A stretch of DNA of 34,153 nt from Candidatus Sulfotelmatobacter sp. (lineage in GTDB: Bacteria > Acidobacteriota > Terriglobia > Terriglobales > Acidobacteriaceae). The translations under genes and the position numbers were made by a program. This document shows, one piece after another, positions 14,218 through 22,777 of this stretch. Location: NCBI GenBank assembly GCA_017883385.1, contig JADGNQ010000055.1:1-34153 (forward strand). Reading direction: 5' to 3'. Each line of letters begins with the position of its first letter. Positions within the stretch are counted from its first letter, which is position 1. The notes under the pieces are model-generated. The model did not search any database. It was not told the origin of the DNA and saw only the letters and a program-made list of their open reading frames with translations.

Positions 14218-17010
14218 CTATTGGCAACCCAATTCTTTCAGCTTACTCTTCGTCTTCTCCTGCAATACGAGGAGTTCCTGCCCTCGCCTGCGCAAGCCTT
14301 CCACCACTTTCTCTGGAGCTTTGGCCAGAAACTGTTCGTTCCCCAGCTGCTTCTGATTGTTGGCCAACTCTTTTTCTATCTTCTCCAGCTCTTTCTTCAG
14401 GCGCTCGCATTCGGCGGCCACGTCGATCTTGCGTTCGTAGATCACATGCACATCAAAGCGCGCGGTGCCGCGGGCACCGGGCTTGTTCGCCAGCGAGCCC
14501 TCGACAAACGCGATCTTCTCCACATGCCCCAGGCGCTCGATGGCACCACGGTTCTGCTCGATCATCCGGCGAATGTCCGGTTCGTGCGCGAACACTTCGA
14601 TTGGCACCTTCACCTTGGGCTCGACCTTCAGCTCCGCTCGCAGGTTCCGCACGCTGACGATCAAGTCCTGCAGGATCGCCATCTCGGTTTCGGCAACGAG
14701 GTCGAACTGCTTTTCATCCGCCTGCGGATATCCGGCCAGCGCAATCGACTTTAGAGGCGGCTTGCCTTCATGCATCGCCTGCCAGATCTCTTCGGTGATA
14801 AACGGCATCACGGGATGCAGCAGCCGCAGCGACGCGTCGAACAGATTGACGAGGTTCGCACACGCTATCTGTGCCGCGCTCGTGTCTGCACCCTCTTCGA
14901 AATTCAGACGCGGCTTGATCAGTTCCAAGTACCAGTCGCAGAAGTCGCCCCAGAAGAAATCGTAGATGCGGTTCGCGGCTTCGTGGAAGCGATAGGTCTT
15001 CAGCGCATCGTTCACGTCAGCGACGACGCGATTGAAGCGGGAAAGAATCCAGCGGTCTTCGAGAGTAGCCAGTTCGAAGCCGCTCACTCCTACTACGTGG
15101 CCAGGACTGCCGGGACTTTGTCCCGGCCGGACAGCCGAGGGCGGCTGTCCCCACACAAAGCCCAATCGATCCACGTTCATGAACATGAAGCGCGCGGCAT
15201 TCCAGATCTTGTTGGCGAAGGCGCGATAGCCGTCGGTGCGGCTCTCGCTGAAGGCAATGTCGGTGCCGGGTGCAGCCATCGCGGCGAGAGTGAACCGCGT
15301 CGCATCCGTGCCGAAGCGTTCAATGATCTCCAGCGGATCGATCACGTTGCCCTTGGTCTTCGACATCTTCTGGCGGTCAGCATCGCGCACCAGCGCATGG
15401 ATGTACACCTCGCGGAAGGGCACGTTGTCGTTCTTCTTGTCAGCCCAACCGCTGGCTTTCTTGATCGCAGCATCCTGCTCGTGTCCCTGCATGAAGTGGC
15501 AGCCAAACATGATCATGCGTGCCACCCAGAAGAACAGAATTTCATACGCGGTAATCAGCAGAGTCGTGGGATAAAACACCGCCTGATCGCGCGTCTTGTC
15601 CGGCCAGCCGAGGGTGGTGAACGGCAGCAGGCCGGACGAAAACCACGTGTCGAGCACGTCGGAAACCTGCTCCAGTTCCGTGCTGCCACACTTTCCGCAG
15701 GTGAGCGGAGCCTCACGCGCAACCGTTACGTGTTTACACTTGGCGCAGGTCCACGCCGGAATGCGATGTCCCCACCACAACTGCCGCGAGACGCACCAGT
15801 CGTGAATGTTGTTCATCCAGTTCAAATAGACCTGGCGATGATTGTCGGGAACAATCGTGATCTCGCCGCTTTCGACGGCCTCTTTGGCACGCTCGGCCAG
15901 CGGGGCAATCTTGATGAACCACTGCTCCGACAGGCGCGGCTCGACGATGGTTCCGCAGCGCTCGCACTTGCCGATGGAGAGCGCGTAGTCTTTTTCGCCG
16001 ACCAAAAATCCCTGCTCCTGCAGATCGGCGAGCACACGCTTGCGTGCCTCGAAACGGTCGAGTCCCGCGTACGCGCCCGCGTTGGCATTCATGTGCGCGT
16101 GCTCGTCCATTACGTTGATTTGCGGAAGATCGTGACGTTTGCCTGCCTCGAAGTCGTTGGGATCGTGCGCCGGGGTAACCTTCACCGCGCCCGTGCCAAA
16201 CTCGGGCTGCGCCAGTTCATCGGTGATGATCGGGATCTCGCGGTTCATCAGCGGCAGCAGAACATGCTTGCCGTGGAGATGGATGTAGCGCTCGTCTTTT
16301 GCGTTCACCGCGATCGCTGCATCGCCCAGCATCGTCTCGGGGCGCGTGGTGGCCACGGTGATGAATTCATTGGTTCCGACAACCGGGTAGCGAATCTCCC
16401 AAAGCTTCCCTGCTACATCTTCATGCTTCACTTCGAGGTCAGAGATCGCGGTTTCGTGCCACGGGCACCAGTTCACGATGTAGTGTCCGCGGTAGATCAA
16501 GCCTTCTTCATAGAGGCGGACGAACACCTCGCGCACGGCGTGCGAGAGATTTTCGTCCATGGTGAAGTATTCGCGATCCCAGTCGACGGAAGCGCCGAGG
16601 CGTTTCATCTGGTCGAGAATGGCGCCACCATACTCACGCTTCCATTCCCACACGCGCTCGATGAACTTCTCACGGCCGAGGTCTTTACGCTTCTTGCCCT
16701 CTTTGGTGAGTTGCTTCTCCACCATCATCTGCGTGGCGATGCCGGCGTGATCCGTGCCGGGGAGCCACAGCGTGATGAAGCCGCGCATGCGGTGCCAGCG
16801 CACGATGATGTCCATCTGCGTCTGGTTGAGCATGTGGCCCATGTGCAGGCGTCCGGTCACATTCGGGGGCGGCAGCAGCAGCGTGAATACCGGCCGCGTT
16901 TCACCGGGTGGCGGCGTGGGCACAGAGAAGAGTTTCTCTTTGATCCAGTAGTCGGCCCAGCGCGTTTCAATCGCGCCCGGCTCGTAAGCTTTGGGCAATT
17001 CGTGCGGCAT
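14218..17010 (-). CDS. valS: Valyl-tRNA synthetase
   Basis: A class Ia aminoacyl-tRNA synthetase charging tRNA-Val, about 930 residues. The HIGH-type motif is PPPNVTGRLHMGH (47-59) and the KMSKS-type motif is KMSKT (548-552). The editing domain (GTGAVKVTPAHDPNDF), the zinc-like cysteine cluster (CAKCKHV...CGKCGS) and the C-terminal coiled coil (about 860-930, Lys/Glu-rich) are all present. I place the start at ATG 17010 (MPHELPKAYEPGAIE). The frame is open to 17190, but a good promoter at 17070-17099 lies inside that extension and the extra residues do not look like ValRS. Between the catalytic and anticodon-binding domains there is an odd segment, residues about 615-645 (GQPPSAVRPGQSPGSPG), encoded by a repeat element. 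nadC follows 74 bases downstream. Confidence 0.95.
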   Translation of the reverse strand: MPHELPKAYEPGAIETRWADYWIKEKLFSVPTPPPGETRPVFTLLLPPPNVTGRLHMGHMLNQTQMDIIVRWHRMRGFITLWLPGTDHAGIATQMMVEKQLTKEGKKRKDLGREKFIERVWEWKREYGGAILDQMKRLGASVDWDREYFTMDENLSHAVREVFVRLYEEGLIYRGHYIVNWCPWHETAISDLEVKHEDVAGKLWEIRYPVVGTNEFITVATTRPETMLGDAAIAVNAKDERYIHLHGKHVLLPLMNREIPIITDELAQPEFGTGAVKVTPAHDPNDFEAGKRHDLPQINVMDEHAHMNANAGAYAGLDRFEARKRVLADLQEQGFLVGEKDYALSIGKCERCGTIVEPRLSEQWFIKIAPLAERAKEAVESGEITIVPDNHRQVYLNWMNNIHDWCVSRQLWWGHRIPAWTCAKCKHVTVAREAPLTCGKCGSTELEQVSDVLDTWFSSGLLPFTTLGWPDKTRDQAVFYPTTLLITAYEILFFWVARMIMFGCHFMQGHEQDAAIKKASGWADKKNDNVPFREVYIHALVRDADRQKMSKTKGNVIDPLEIIERFGTDATRFTLAAMAAPGTDIAFSESRTDGYRAFANKIWNAARFMFMNVDRLGFVWGQPPSAVRPGQSPGSPGHVVGVSGFELATLEDRWILSRFNRVVADVNDALKTYRFHEAANRIYDFFWGDFCDWYLELIKPRLNFEEGADTSAAQIACANLVNLFDASLRLLHPVMPFITEEIWQAMHEGKPPLKSIALAGYPQADEKQFDLVAETEMAILQDLIVSVRNLRAELKVEPKVKVPIEVFAHEPDIRRMIEQNRGAIERLGHVEKIAFVEGSLANKPGARGTARFDVHVIYERKIDVAAECERLKKELEKIEKELANNQKQLGNEQFLAKAPEKVVEGLRRRGQELLVLQEKTKSKLKELGCQ
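15110..15159. repeat. Double-hairpin repeat, copy C, inside valS
   Basis: Stem 1 is CCGGGAC-TTT-GTCCCGG (15110-15126, perfect). After CC, stem 2 has arms GGACAGCCG (15129-15137) and CGGCTGTCC (15142-15150) around loop AGGG, then the tail CCACACAAAG. The geometry and stem-2 arms are those of copy A at 1384-1429. Here the element is read through in frame by valS without a stop and adds roughly 17-30 residues. Confidence 0.85.
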
Positions 17011-17069
17011 CTTTGTGTGCGATGACGGGATTCGGCACAGGGAATCCGCCAGCGGAAGAGTAAGAGTTG

Positions 17070-17099
17070 ATCTTACAGGCGCGAGAAAAGAAGGGTCAA
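17070..17099 (-). promoter_or_regulatory. Probable sigma-70-type promoter of valS
   Basis: On the minus strand, -35 TTGACC (17094-17099, five of six consensus bases) is separated by 18 bases from -10 TAAGAT (17070-17075, four of six). Transcription would start near 17063, leaving a leader of about 50 bases to the ATG at 17010. No T-box-like specifier structure is seen in the leader. The promoter rules out the longer valS start at 17190. Confidence 0.55.
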
Positions 17100-17218
17100 A
17101 CGACGCCACGCAGGTCTCGTGACAACGGTGCTTGTTGTTGAGGGCGTGTACTCTCAGGAACGGGCTTGAGCATGCTGACACAGACAGCACGTTCTTGAAT
17201 TGCGGCGAGGCACAAAAC

Positions 17219-19366
17219 TCAGGAGGCTAAGGGATAATCCTGCAGGACAGGATGGTCACGGGGCGGCCACATGGTGCTGACAGAACCAGGCAGGTGAAAA
17301 ATAACATTGACGCTGCGCCTGGAGGTCTGCCAATCCTGAGCCACACGCGACACCGAGTGCCAGGACCGCTTCGAACGCACCAGCAGCACTGAACTGCCAA
17401 CCACCGGCGCAATCTCGGCAAAGACATCGGACGGGTCGGAGGATCTCAGAATATTGAGACAGCCGCCGTGTTGCCGGTCCCACGTTTCGTTGAAGTACAG
17501 AACGTGGGTCATTATCTTCTCCTTGAGATCTACGTGCGGCCCCAGCCATGCACCCGGGCCATAATGAAAGACATTGACTTCCAGCACCGCTGAGGTCAGA
17601 TCCCGCCCGGTAATTCTCGTCAGAGCGGATCGGTAGTCGGCCGAAAGCAGATCGCGGGCCAGTGCCCGCCACGCTGGGCTCAAGCCCTCGGGATCCGACA
17701 CCGTCGTTGCTTCCATATGGATCAGCGACCGCGACATGTATTCATAACCCTTCTCCCCGTTGTAGCCCACCACCTTCTTGAACTTGTCGTGGGGATAGGA
17801 TGCGACCAACGCTGCCGCTTTTTCCTCCGAGAATAACCGATCGATAAAAACCCACTGAAATGGCTCGGTCTCCATCCTGCCCTGTGTGATTCGGTCAAGT
17901 TCCAGGATGGGGTCTGCTCCCCGCTCCGCAAGTGGCGACCTCTGAACTTGCCGCAATTCGGTTCCAGACCCTCGCGCAGCGATCCATGAAGGCCCGTGGC
18001 GGGAGATCCATTGGAAGGGGACAACGAGCAAGCTCTTGGACAGAGAGAGGCCCTTCTTAAGAGCAACCCGCTTGTTGGGGTAGCGGGCAAGAGATTCCCG
18101 CAAGGTTTCAACCAACCCCGGCGCGAGACCTAACCGTCGTTGCGCTCCGCTCACCTTCGCCACCCAGGTCAGCATCGAGGTCATGGAAGAGGTGCAATGC
18201 TCAATTGGCGGCCGAAGAACCACATCCTTTACTTCATCCCAGTAGCGATCCAGGTGATCGGCATGTGCGATAACCCTCGGCTCAACGAGACGACCACGAT
18301 TTATCAATCCCGAAAGTATATCTCCCTGGTTAATGTGTGCGATCCCTGAGAACTCATCGAGAAGGTCCCACTTGCTGCGGCCCCAGGAAACGGTCACCCT
18401 GGCCACGGGAACGCCGTAACTGAGGGCGGTGATACAAGCATGCAGGCTCGACGCAAAGACGAACTCCGAGCGACCGATAATCTCGCTAGTCAATTTGGGT
18501 GCAAGCCATTCACAGCTGCGAAATACTCTGCCCTTTATCTGCGGAAACTTTTCCGCGCGATCGCCGTGACACCAGCAGATCGGAAGTACGACGACATTGA
18601 TTTTCCCCATCGACTCCAGCAGCGTTTCAATCGCGGCGCGGTACTGTCCAACCGCCGTGTTCGCCTGAATAACAACGTACTTACTCTCCAGTCCCAGGCG
18701 CTTCCGCCAGTTTGAGAATTCGGGGCTCTCCTTTTCGAGAGGCCACAATCGCGATAAACCGAAGGCGGTATCGGGCAGAAGCTGGATCCTCGCGTCGGGA
18801 GCGACTTTGGCAAGATCGTTCCGCGACAAGACGTCTCGAACACCAATGAAATAACTGGCTGTCAAGACGTTCCGTATCAACTCATCGTGCCAAGGCGCGT
18901 GTGGCCAGTCCATCGAGGCGCCAACCGCGTTCCAAATTACCGGCTTGCCAACAAGTGCGGCCAGAACCGCTGGAGTCAACCAGTACGCGAAAGGCAGATC
19001 GACATTCGTGGGCGTAGGTGTGGGATAACCCTTGTCGAACCGCACAATCTGACCACCTCCGATCAGCAACGCCGAAAGAGCTGATATGGATGACGTCATT
19101 TCTTCCATCGACCGCACCTGAAACGGCCAAGAGGGTTCAGACCGGGCGTTGACCGAAAACGGCACTACTCGAATTCGCCGGTCACGCTGCTTTAGAGCTG
19201 CGGCGGCGATTAGAGGAAAAAGAAGATCGCCATAATTCTGTACGTCGAAGGTTCCTGCCATGCCAACAGCTATGTCATCGCGTGCCGCCGAGACTGTGGC
19301 CGCTCGTCCTTCAATCAGTGGCGCGAGCCGGTCTGACGGGAAAAGAGTTCCCATGGGCTCTGACAC
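17219..19366 (-). CDS. Fusion of polysaccharide pyruvyl-transferase-like domain with 2-oxoglutarate/Fe(II) dioxygenase domain
   Basis: A 715-residue two-part protein. Residues about 30-385 look like the polysaccharide pyruvyl transferase (CsaB/WcaK) family, a GT-B-like fold. They carry MAGTFDVQNYGDLLFPLI (36-52), ALLIGGGQIVRF (99-110), IWNAVGA (144-150) and FASSLHACITALSYGVP (304-320), the family's SLH-A-x-x-GVP signature. A basic linker (400-490) follows. Residues about 495-692 resemble a prolyl-4-hydroxylase-type 2OG/Fe(II) oxygenase. The metal triad is probably His611-x-Asp613 (GPHVDLKE) and His670 (RSWHSVSR), with the 2OG-binding Arg683 or Arg684 (TSRRSVNVIFH) 13-14 residues later, the normal spacing. 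There is no signal peptide. The GTG start at 19366 has a GAGAGGG Shine-Dalgarno 7 bases upstream, and an upstream in-frame TGA limits it. No other glycan gene is adjacent. A role in modifying a surface glycan or glycopeptide is inferred. Confidence 0.75.
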   Translation of the reverse strand: MSEPMGTLFPSDRLAPLIEGRAATVSAARDDIAVGMAGTFDVQNYGDLLFPLIAAAALKQRDRRIRVVPFSVNARSEPSWPFQVRSMEEMTSSISALSALLIGGGQIVRFDKGYPTPTPTNVDLPFAYWLTPAVLAALVGKPVIWNAVGASMDWPHAPWHDELIRNVLTASYFIGVRDVLSRNDLAKVAPDARIQLLPDTAFGLSRLWPLEKESPEFSNWRKRLGLESKYVVIQANTAVGQYRAAIETLLESMGKINVVVLPICWCHGDRAEKFPQIKGRVFRSCEWLAPKLTSEIIGRSEFVFASSLHACITALSYGVPVARVTVSWGRSKWDLLDEFSGIAHINQGDILSGLINRGRLVEPRVIAHADHLDRYWDEVKDVVLRPPIEHCTSSMTSMLTWVAKVSGAQRRLGLAPGLVETLRESLARYPNKRVALKKGLSLSKSLLVVPFQWISRHGPSWIAARGSGTELRQVQRSPLAERGADPILELDRITQGRMETEPFQWVFIDRLFSEEKAAALVASYPHDKFKKVVGYNGEKGYEYMSRSLIHMEATTVSDPEGLSPAWRALARDLLSADYRSALTRITGRDLTSAVLEVNVFHYGPGAWLGPHVDLKEKIMTHVLYFNETWDRQHGGCLNILRSSDPSDVFAEIAPVVGSSVLLVRSKRSWHSVSRVAQDWQTSRRSVNVIFHLPGSVSTMWPPRDHPVLQDYPLAS

Positions 19367-20299
19367 ATTCGTACCCTCTCGAATAACTTCGCCTCAACAC
19401 CAGGCAATGCTGTTCAGTTACACAGCCTGCGGCGGGCTTCTTCCCAGCCATCCGGTCTGGTTCTTCAACCGGCGAAAACGGGCCCAGCGGCTGATGTCTC
19501 TTGGGGACATCGTCGCGCATCACGTGAAGGGTCTTAATCTGAATTGGGAGCGCTTGAGACGCAAGCGCCATATACCGCCGGAACCAACGAATGCAAAATC
19601 CAGGCAATCCGGCGGCAAACCATAACCGCGAGAACACAAGCGGGCGTCACCATCTTCACTCGGCGCCCATTGGTCGAGGTTTCTTGTACTTACCGAGGCC
19701 GTCCAAGTTTCCGCTCGCGATCAGGTTCCGCTACAGCGCCTTTGTATAGGTGGCCAGAGGACTAACAGTTTTCCGGTCATTGCGCATACTCCTTGTGAAT
19801 GAAAGAACGGGGCCGGTTGGGACGGAAGAACGAAGTAGCCAAAGATCTTGAGTTAGTAAAGTAGACGAAACTGCGGTTTGCGTCTGGAACATACAACCAC
19901 TCCGGGGAGGGCGCGGAACAGACTTAACAGGTTTGAAATCGCCATCCCCAACTTTCTCGTACTCTACTCCGCCGACAAATCAGTTTCAATCTGATTCTTA
20001 CTCCATATTGATTCCCGAACAAGACCACAGTTCTTGATAAATCGAGGAAGTATCGATGCAAGCCACCGGTCGGGGATCGAATGCTATGGACTCTAGATGG
20101 CCAATCCCACTGACAGCGACACCGAGTTCGTTAGGGAAATGTTCAGGAGTGGGTTGAAGTGTAGAGAGCCTAGACCTACACCTAGAAGCCGACCGACCTG
20201 TTCCATGATGTCAGCTGGCGAAAGGAGTATACCGCCCATGAGGTCCAGTGCGCGATTGGTCGTAGATGCGCTGGGCTGACGGCAAACTACAGAGTGACG
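19367..20299. other. Long gene-poor stretch upstream of the fusion gene
   Basis: About 930 bases in which I cannot support a gene. Base composition is visibly less GC-rich than the flanks from about 19640 to 20100. On the minus strand a textbook Shine-Dalgarno AAGGAG (19789-19794) stands 8 bases before an ATG at 19780, but the frame (MTGKLLVLWPPIQRR...) stops after 19 codons at 19721. It could be a tiny leader peptide or the stump of a decayed gene. Two overlapping open frames on opposite strands at 19311-19637 have ambiguous codon use and no family resemblance. Another small minus-strand frame ends near 20097 (MEQVGRLLGVGLGSLHF). Degraded genes left after rearrangement are the most likely content. 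Confidence 0.5.
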
Positions 20300-22582
20300 T
20301 TACTTCTTCTTGCCCATTTTCTTGGAAATCTCGGCGACGATCTTGGGGCGCATTTCGGCCAGCACGCTATCGACGATGCTGGCGATTTCGCCAGAATCTT
20401 CGGGAGCTGCCGAAGCTTCCTCGGGAGCCTTCTCTGCACCAGCGGCGACCGCCATGGCGGCCGTATCCTGAGGGGTGGGCGTCTCTTCCGCGTCGTTGCC
20501 TTGCTTTGACGATTGCCCCGGCGTGGCCTTGGAATCTCCGGACTCACGAATCCGCCGCCAACTCGCCCACGCAGCTGCTGTGGTCTCCGCAATCTCCGAT
20601 TCTTTTTCTTTCTTGCCCATCTCTCTCGTGGCTCCCGCAGCAGGTTGGTCCGTCGCCGCGGGCCCTGCTGTCTCTGAGGAAACTTGGCTGAACGAAGTCT
20701 GGTCTTCAGACGCTTCGTTCACAAAAGTCGGCGCGGCGGACTCGGGCTGCCCCGGAGTTATTGCGGACACTTCTTCGGCTGCAGCGGTCACAACCGGCGC
20801 CGGTTCTTCCGACTTCGGTTCTTCCGACTTCGGTTCTTCGAACTTCGATTCTTCTTTCTTCTCTTCTTCGTGCCGCTCTTCTTGCACGGGTTCGGGAACG
20901 TCGTGCTGAGCCGGTTCCAGAGCCGCCACTTCTGAACGCGACGTCGCCATTTCCGCAGCCGCAGGCTCCGCTGCTTTTGCTTCGACGATCTGCGATACCT
21001 CGGACTCAGGCTGAGCCACTGGTTCGGCAGTTTGTACCGCGGGTTCCGGCTCCGCTGGAGCTGATGGCGGCGACTCAACTTGCGCCACCGCGATAGTTTC
21101 AAATTCCCTCACTGCGGTAGCAAACGCCTCGGTCGTGCCCGGAAGACCGGTCGCGGCCTGCGCGATTTCTGACTCCGGACTTGGTGGCATGGGCCCAACC
21201 AACTCGGGCGTTATGGCCTCAACCGGCGATAAGGTCTCTATTGCCGCCGCGGGCTCTGCGTTAACCGGAGGGATCTCCGGAATGGTCGAAAGAAATCCGG
21301 CGGGCGCGGTCTCAGCCGCGGCGAAGGCAGCGTAGGCCTTCTGCATCTCGTCTTCCAGCGAAATCGTCGCTTCGTCGGCGGCGAGTGCCACCGGGACGGC
21401 CATCCAACGAGAAGCGACAGCTGCAAACTCTGCACCGGCCGCCACCGCCATCGTCACCGGCTCATCTGCAGGCTGACTGGAAGCAGGGTGGTTGGGAGCA
21501 AGGTGGTCTGTAGATTGCGACGCCGATCCGTTCCCTGAACTTGTATCTTGCGCGTTGGCAGATTCGGGCACCAGCCCGGCAATCGCTGCCATCATTTCGG
21601 CGGGGCTGGGAGCGGCCAGGCTCGCTGCTTCGCGGGACTTCTCTGTGAAATCTGCGACGCGCTCTTCCGACTTCTGTTCGGCGAAGGTCGCCCCGGTTGC
21701 CGCTGAGGTTTCCTGCGGCAGTTCGGCCGCGATTTCTTCCTTCGCTTGCGGCTTCTCTTCAGCGGTCTTTGCTTCTTCTGCCTTGGCTTCTGCAGGCGTC
21801 GCAAAGGGATGCTCCGGCGTGTGCTCTGCAACTGCGCTTTCCCCGAGCTTGCCCTTCACTTGGGCCGCCGCCGCCGCCAATGCGGCAATCTCTTCCGGAG
21901 TCACATCCTTTGGCAAGCCTTCAGGGGCCAACGCTCCAAGATCGACTCGATCCTCTTGCTGCTTTGCTTCGTGTGCACTGTGCGCCGGCTTGTGCTCGAC
22001 CACCGTACGCAAGTCCTTGTTGATCGCGTTGTAAATCGCTGGATCGTCGCCGTCCTCTTCTTCCACAGCCTTTTTCTTTTTGGACGGAAACCCAATCCGG
22101 TTCTTCCAGCCCGAATCCTCATCCACCACGACTGTCTTGTCGTACCGCCCTTCATCCAAGGCAGCGTTCGCGCGCGCAAATCTGCCGGGTTTCGAGGCTT
22201 CGCCCCGCGGCACAATCTTGTCTTCGAGCTTGGCAAGGGCGGCCAATAACTCGCTGGCTTCAAAGGGCTTGACGATGTAGCCCTCGGCACGAACCCGCTT
22301 GGCTTCTTCCGGCTTGAAGGGCTCTAGTTTGCCCACCGTCAGAAGGACCGGAATCCGCGAGGTTTCCTGCACTTCTTTGAGGCGCTGACAGACCTCCAGC
22401 CCGCTGTAGCCGGGCATGTAAACATCCAGGATGATTAGGTCGGGCTTAAGCTCCGCGATCTTCTTCAGCGCGGCGGAGCCGTTGTTGACGGTAATAATCT
22501 CGTAGCCCGCATCCGCGAGGATCTTCCGCCCCATGTTCTGAGCGGTTACGCTGTCATCGGCGAGCAGTATCTTCCTGGCCAA
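20300..22582 (-). CDS. Response-regulator receiver protein with long Ala/Glu/Pro-rich tail
   Basis: A 760-residue protein. Residues 1-122 are a standard CheY-like receiver: the acidic pair Asp9-Asp10 (LADDS), phospho-acceptor Asp53 (IILDVYMPGYSG), Thr82 (VLLTVGK) and Lys105 (GYIVKPFEASELL). Residues 123-725 are almost entirely low-complexity Ala, Glu, Pro, Ser and Thr, including direct repeats of EEPKS encoded by 15-base units near 20815-20845. The last about 30 residues (IASIVDSVLAEMRPKIVAEISKKMGKKK) form a predicted amphipathic helix with a basic end, resembling the short C-terminal module I associate with acidobacterial receiver proteins. No output DNA-binding domain is seen. The start is TTG at 22582 with AGAGGA 6 bases upstream. 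Its cognate kinase is not in the window. Confidence 0.82.
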   Translation of the reverse strand: MARKILLADDSVTAQNMGRKILADAGYEIITVNNGSAALKKIAELKPDLIILDVYMPGYSGLEVCQRLKEVQETSRIPVLLTVGKLEPFKPEEAKRVRAEGYIVKPFEASELLAALAKLEDKIVPRGEASKPGRFARANAALDEGRYDKTVVVDEDSGWKNRIGFPSKKKKAVEEEDGDDPAIYNAINKDLRTVVEHKPAHSAHEAKQQEDRVDLGALAPEGLPKDVTPEEIAALAAAAAQVKGKLGESAVAEHTPEHPFATPAEAKAEEAKTAEEKPQAKEEIAAELPQETSAATGATFAEQKSEERVADFTEKSREAASLAAPSPAEMMAAIAGLVPESANAQDTSSGNGSASQSTDHLAPNHPASSQPADEPVTMAVAAGAEFAAVASRWMAVPVALAADEATISLEDEMQKAYAAFAAAETAPAGFLSTIPEIPPVNAEPAAAIETLSPVEAITPELVGPMPPSPESEIAQAATGLPGTTEAFATAVREFETIAVAQVESPPSAPAEPEPAVQTAEPVAQPESEVSQIVEAKAAEPAAAEMATSRSEVAALEPAQHDVPEPVQEERHEEEKKEESKFEEPKSEEPKSEEPAPVVTAAAEEVSAITPGQPESAAPTFVNEASEDQTSFSQVSSETAGPAATDQPAAGATREMGKKEKESEIAETTAAAWASWRRIRESGDSKATPGQSSKQGNDAEETPTPQDTAAMAVAAGAEKAPEEASAAPEDSGEIASIVDSVLAEMRPKIVAEISKKMGKKK

Positions 22583-22601
22583 AGTTTTCCTCTATTGAGG
22601 G

Positions 22602-22777
22602 GAGATATCGCGAAGGTAACCTGCCCCACAAGGTAAGTCAATGAGCCAGAAGGGAAGTAACGTGTTACCAGTGGTCAGCACCTATCGGAGGTGCCGGGAC
22701 CAAAGTTTCGCACCTGGGCCGAGGAGAGGCTGAGGAAGACCCGTAAGATCGCGCAAGGCTGAGGTCTGGTTTCCGCT
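22602..22777. other. Intergenic region with small hairpins
   Basis: I see no coding sequence. It holds the palindrome GTAAC-GT-GTTAC near 22657-22668 and the hairpin GCACCT-ATCGG-AGGTGC near 22678-22694. It separates the BamD-like gene (3' end) from the receiver-protein gene (5' end), both on the minus strand, so one hairpin may serve as a terminator, although there is no U-tract. A weak TTGACT -35-like word for the receiver gene lies near 22636-22641 on the minus strand, without a convincing -10. Confidence 0.35.

Noticed and set aside
14770-17025. A 751-codon plus-strand open frame across valS
   Set aside because: It is the antisense shadow of valS, which has all class I synthetase motifs. 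The plus-strand translation is compositionally odd (His/Arg/Gly-rich) with no family features. Long antisense frames are expected in high-GC DNA.
17011-17063. T-box leader upstream of valS
   Set aside because: The inferred leader is only about 50 bases and shows neither a specifier loop nor the conserved T-box sequence.
17011-17190. Longer valS N-terminus starting at 17190
   Set aside because: The extension contains a good -35/-10 pair and does not resemble ValRS N-termini, which begin near MPHELPKAYEP.
19311-19637. Overlapping 108-codon minus and 121-codon plus frames upstream of the fusion gene
   Set aside because: Neither has a Shine-Dalgarno or family resemblance, and both overlap the start of the fusion gene. 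Codon use does not favour either strand.
20097-20279. A 60-codon plus-strand frame
   Set aside because: Low-complexity Arg/Pro/Ser translation, no ribosome site, in a stretch that looks non-coding on both strands.
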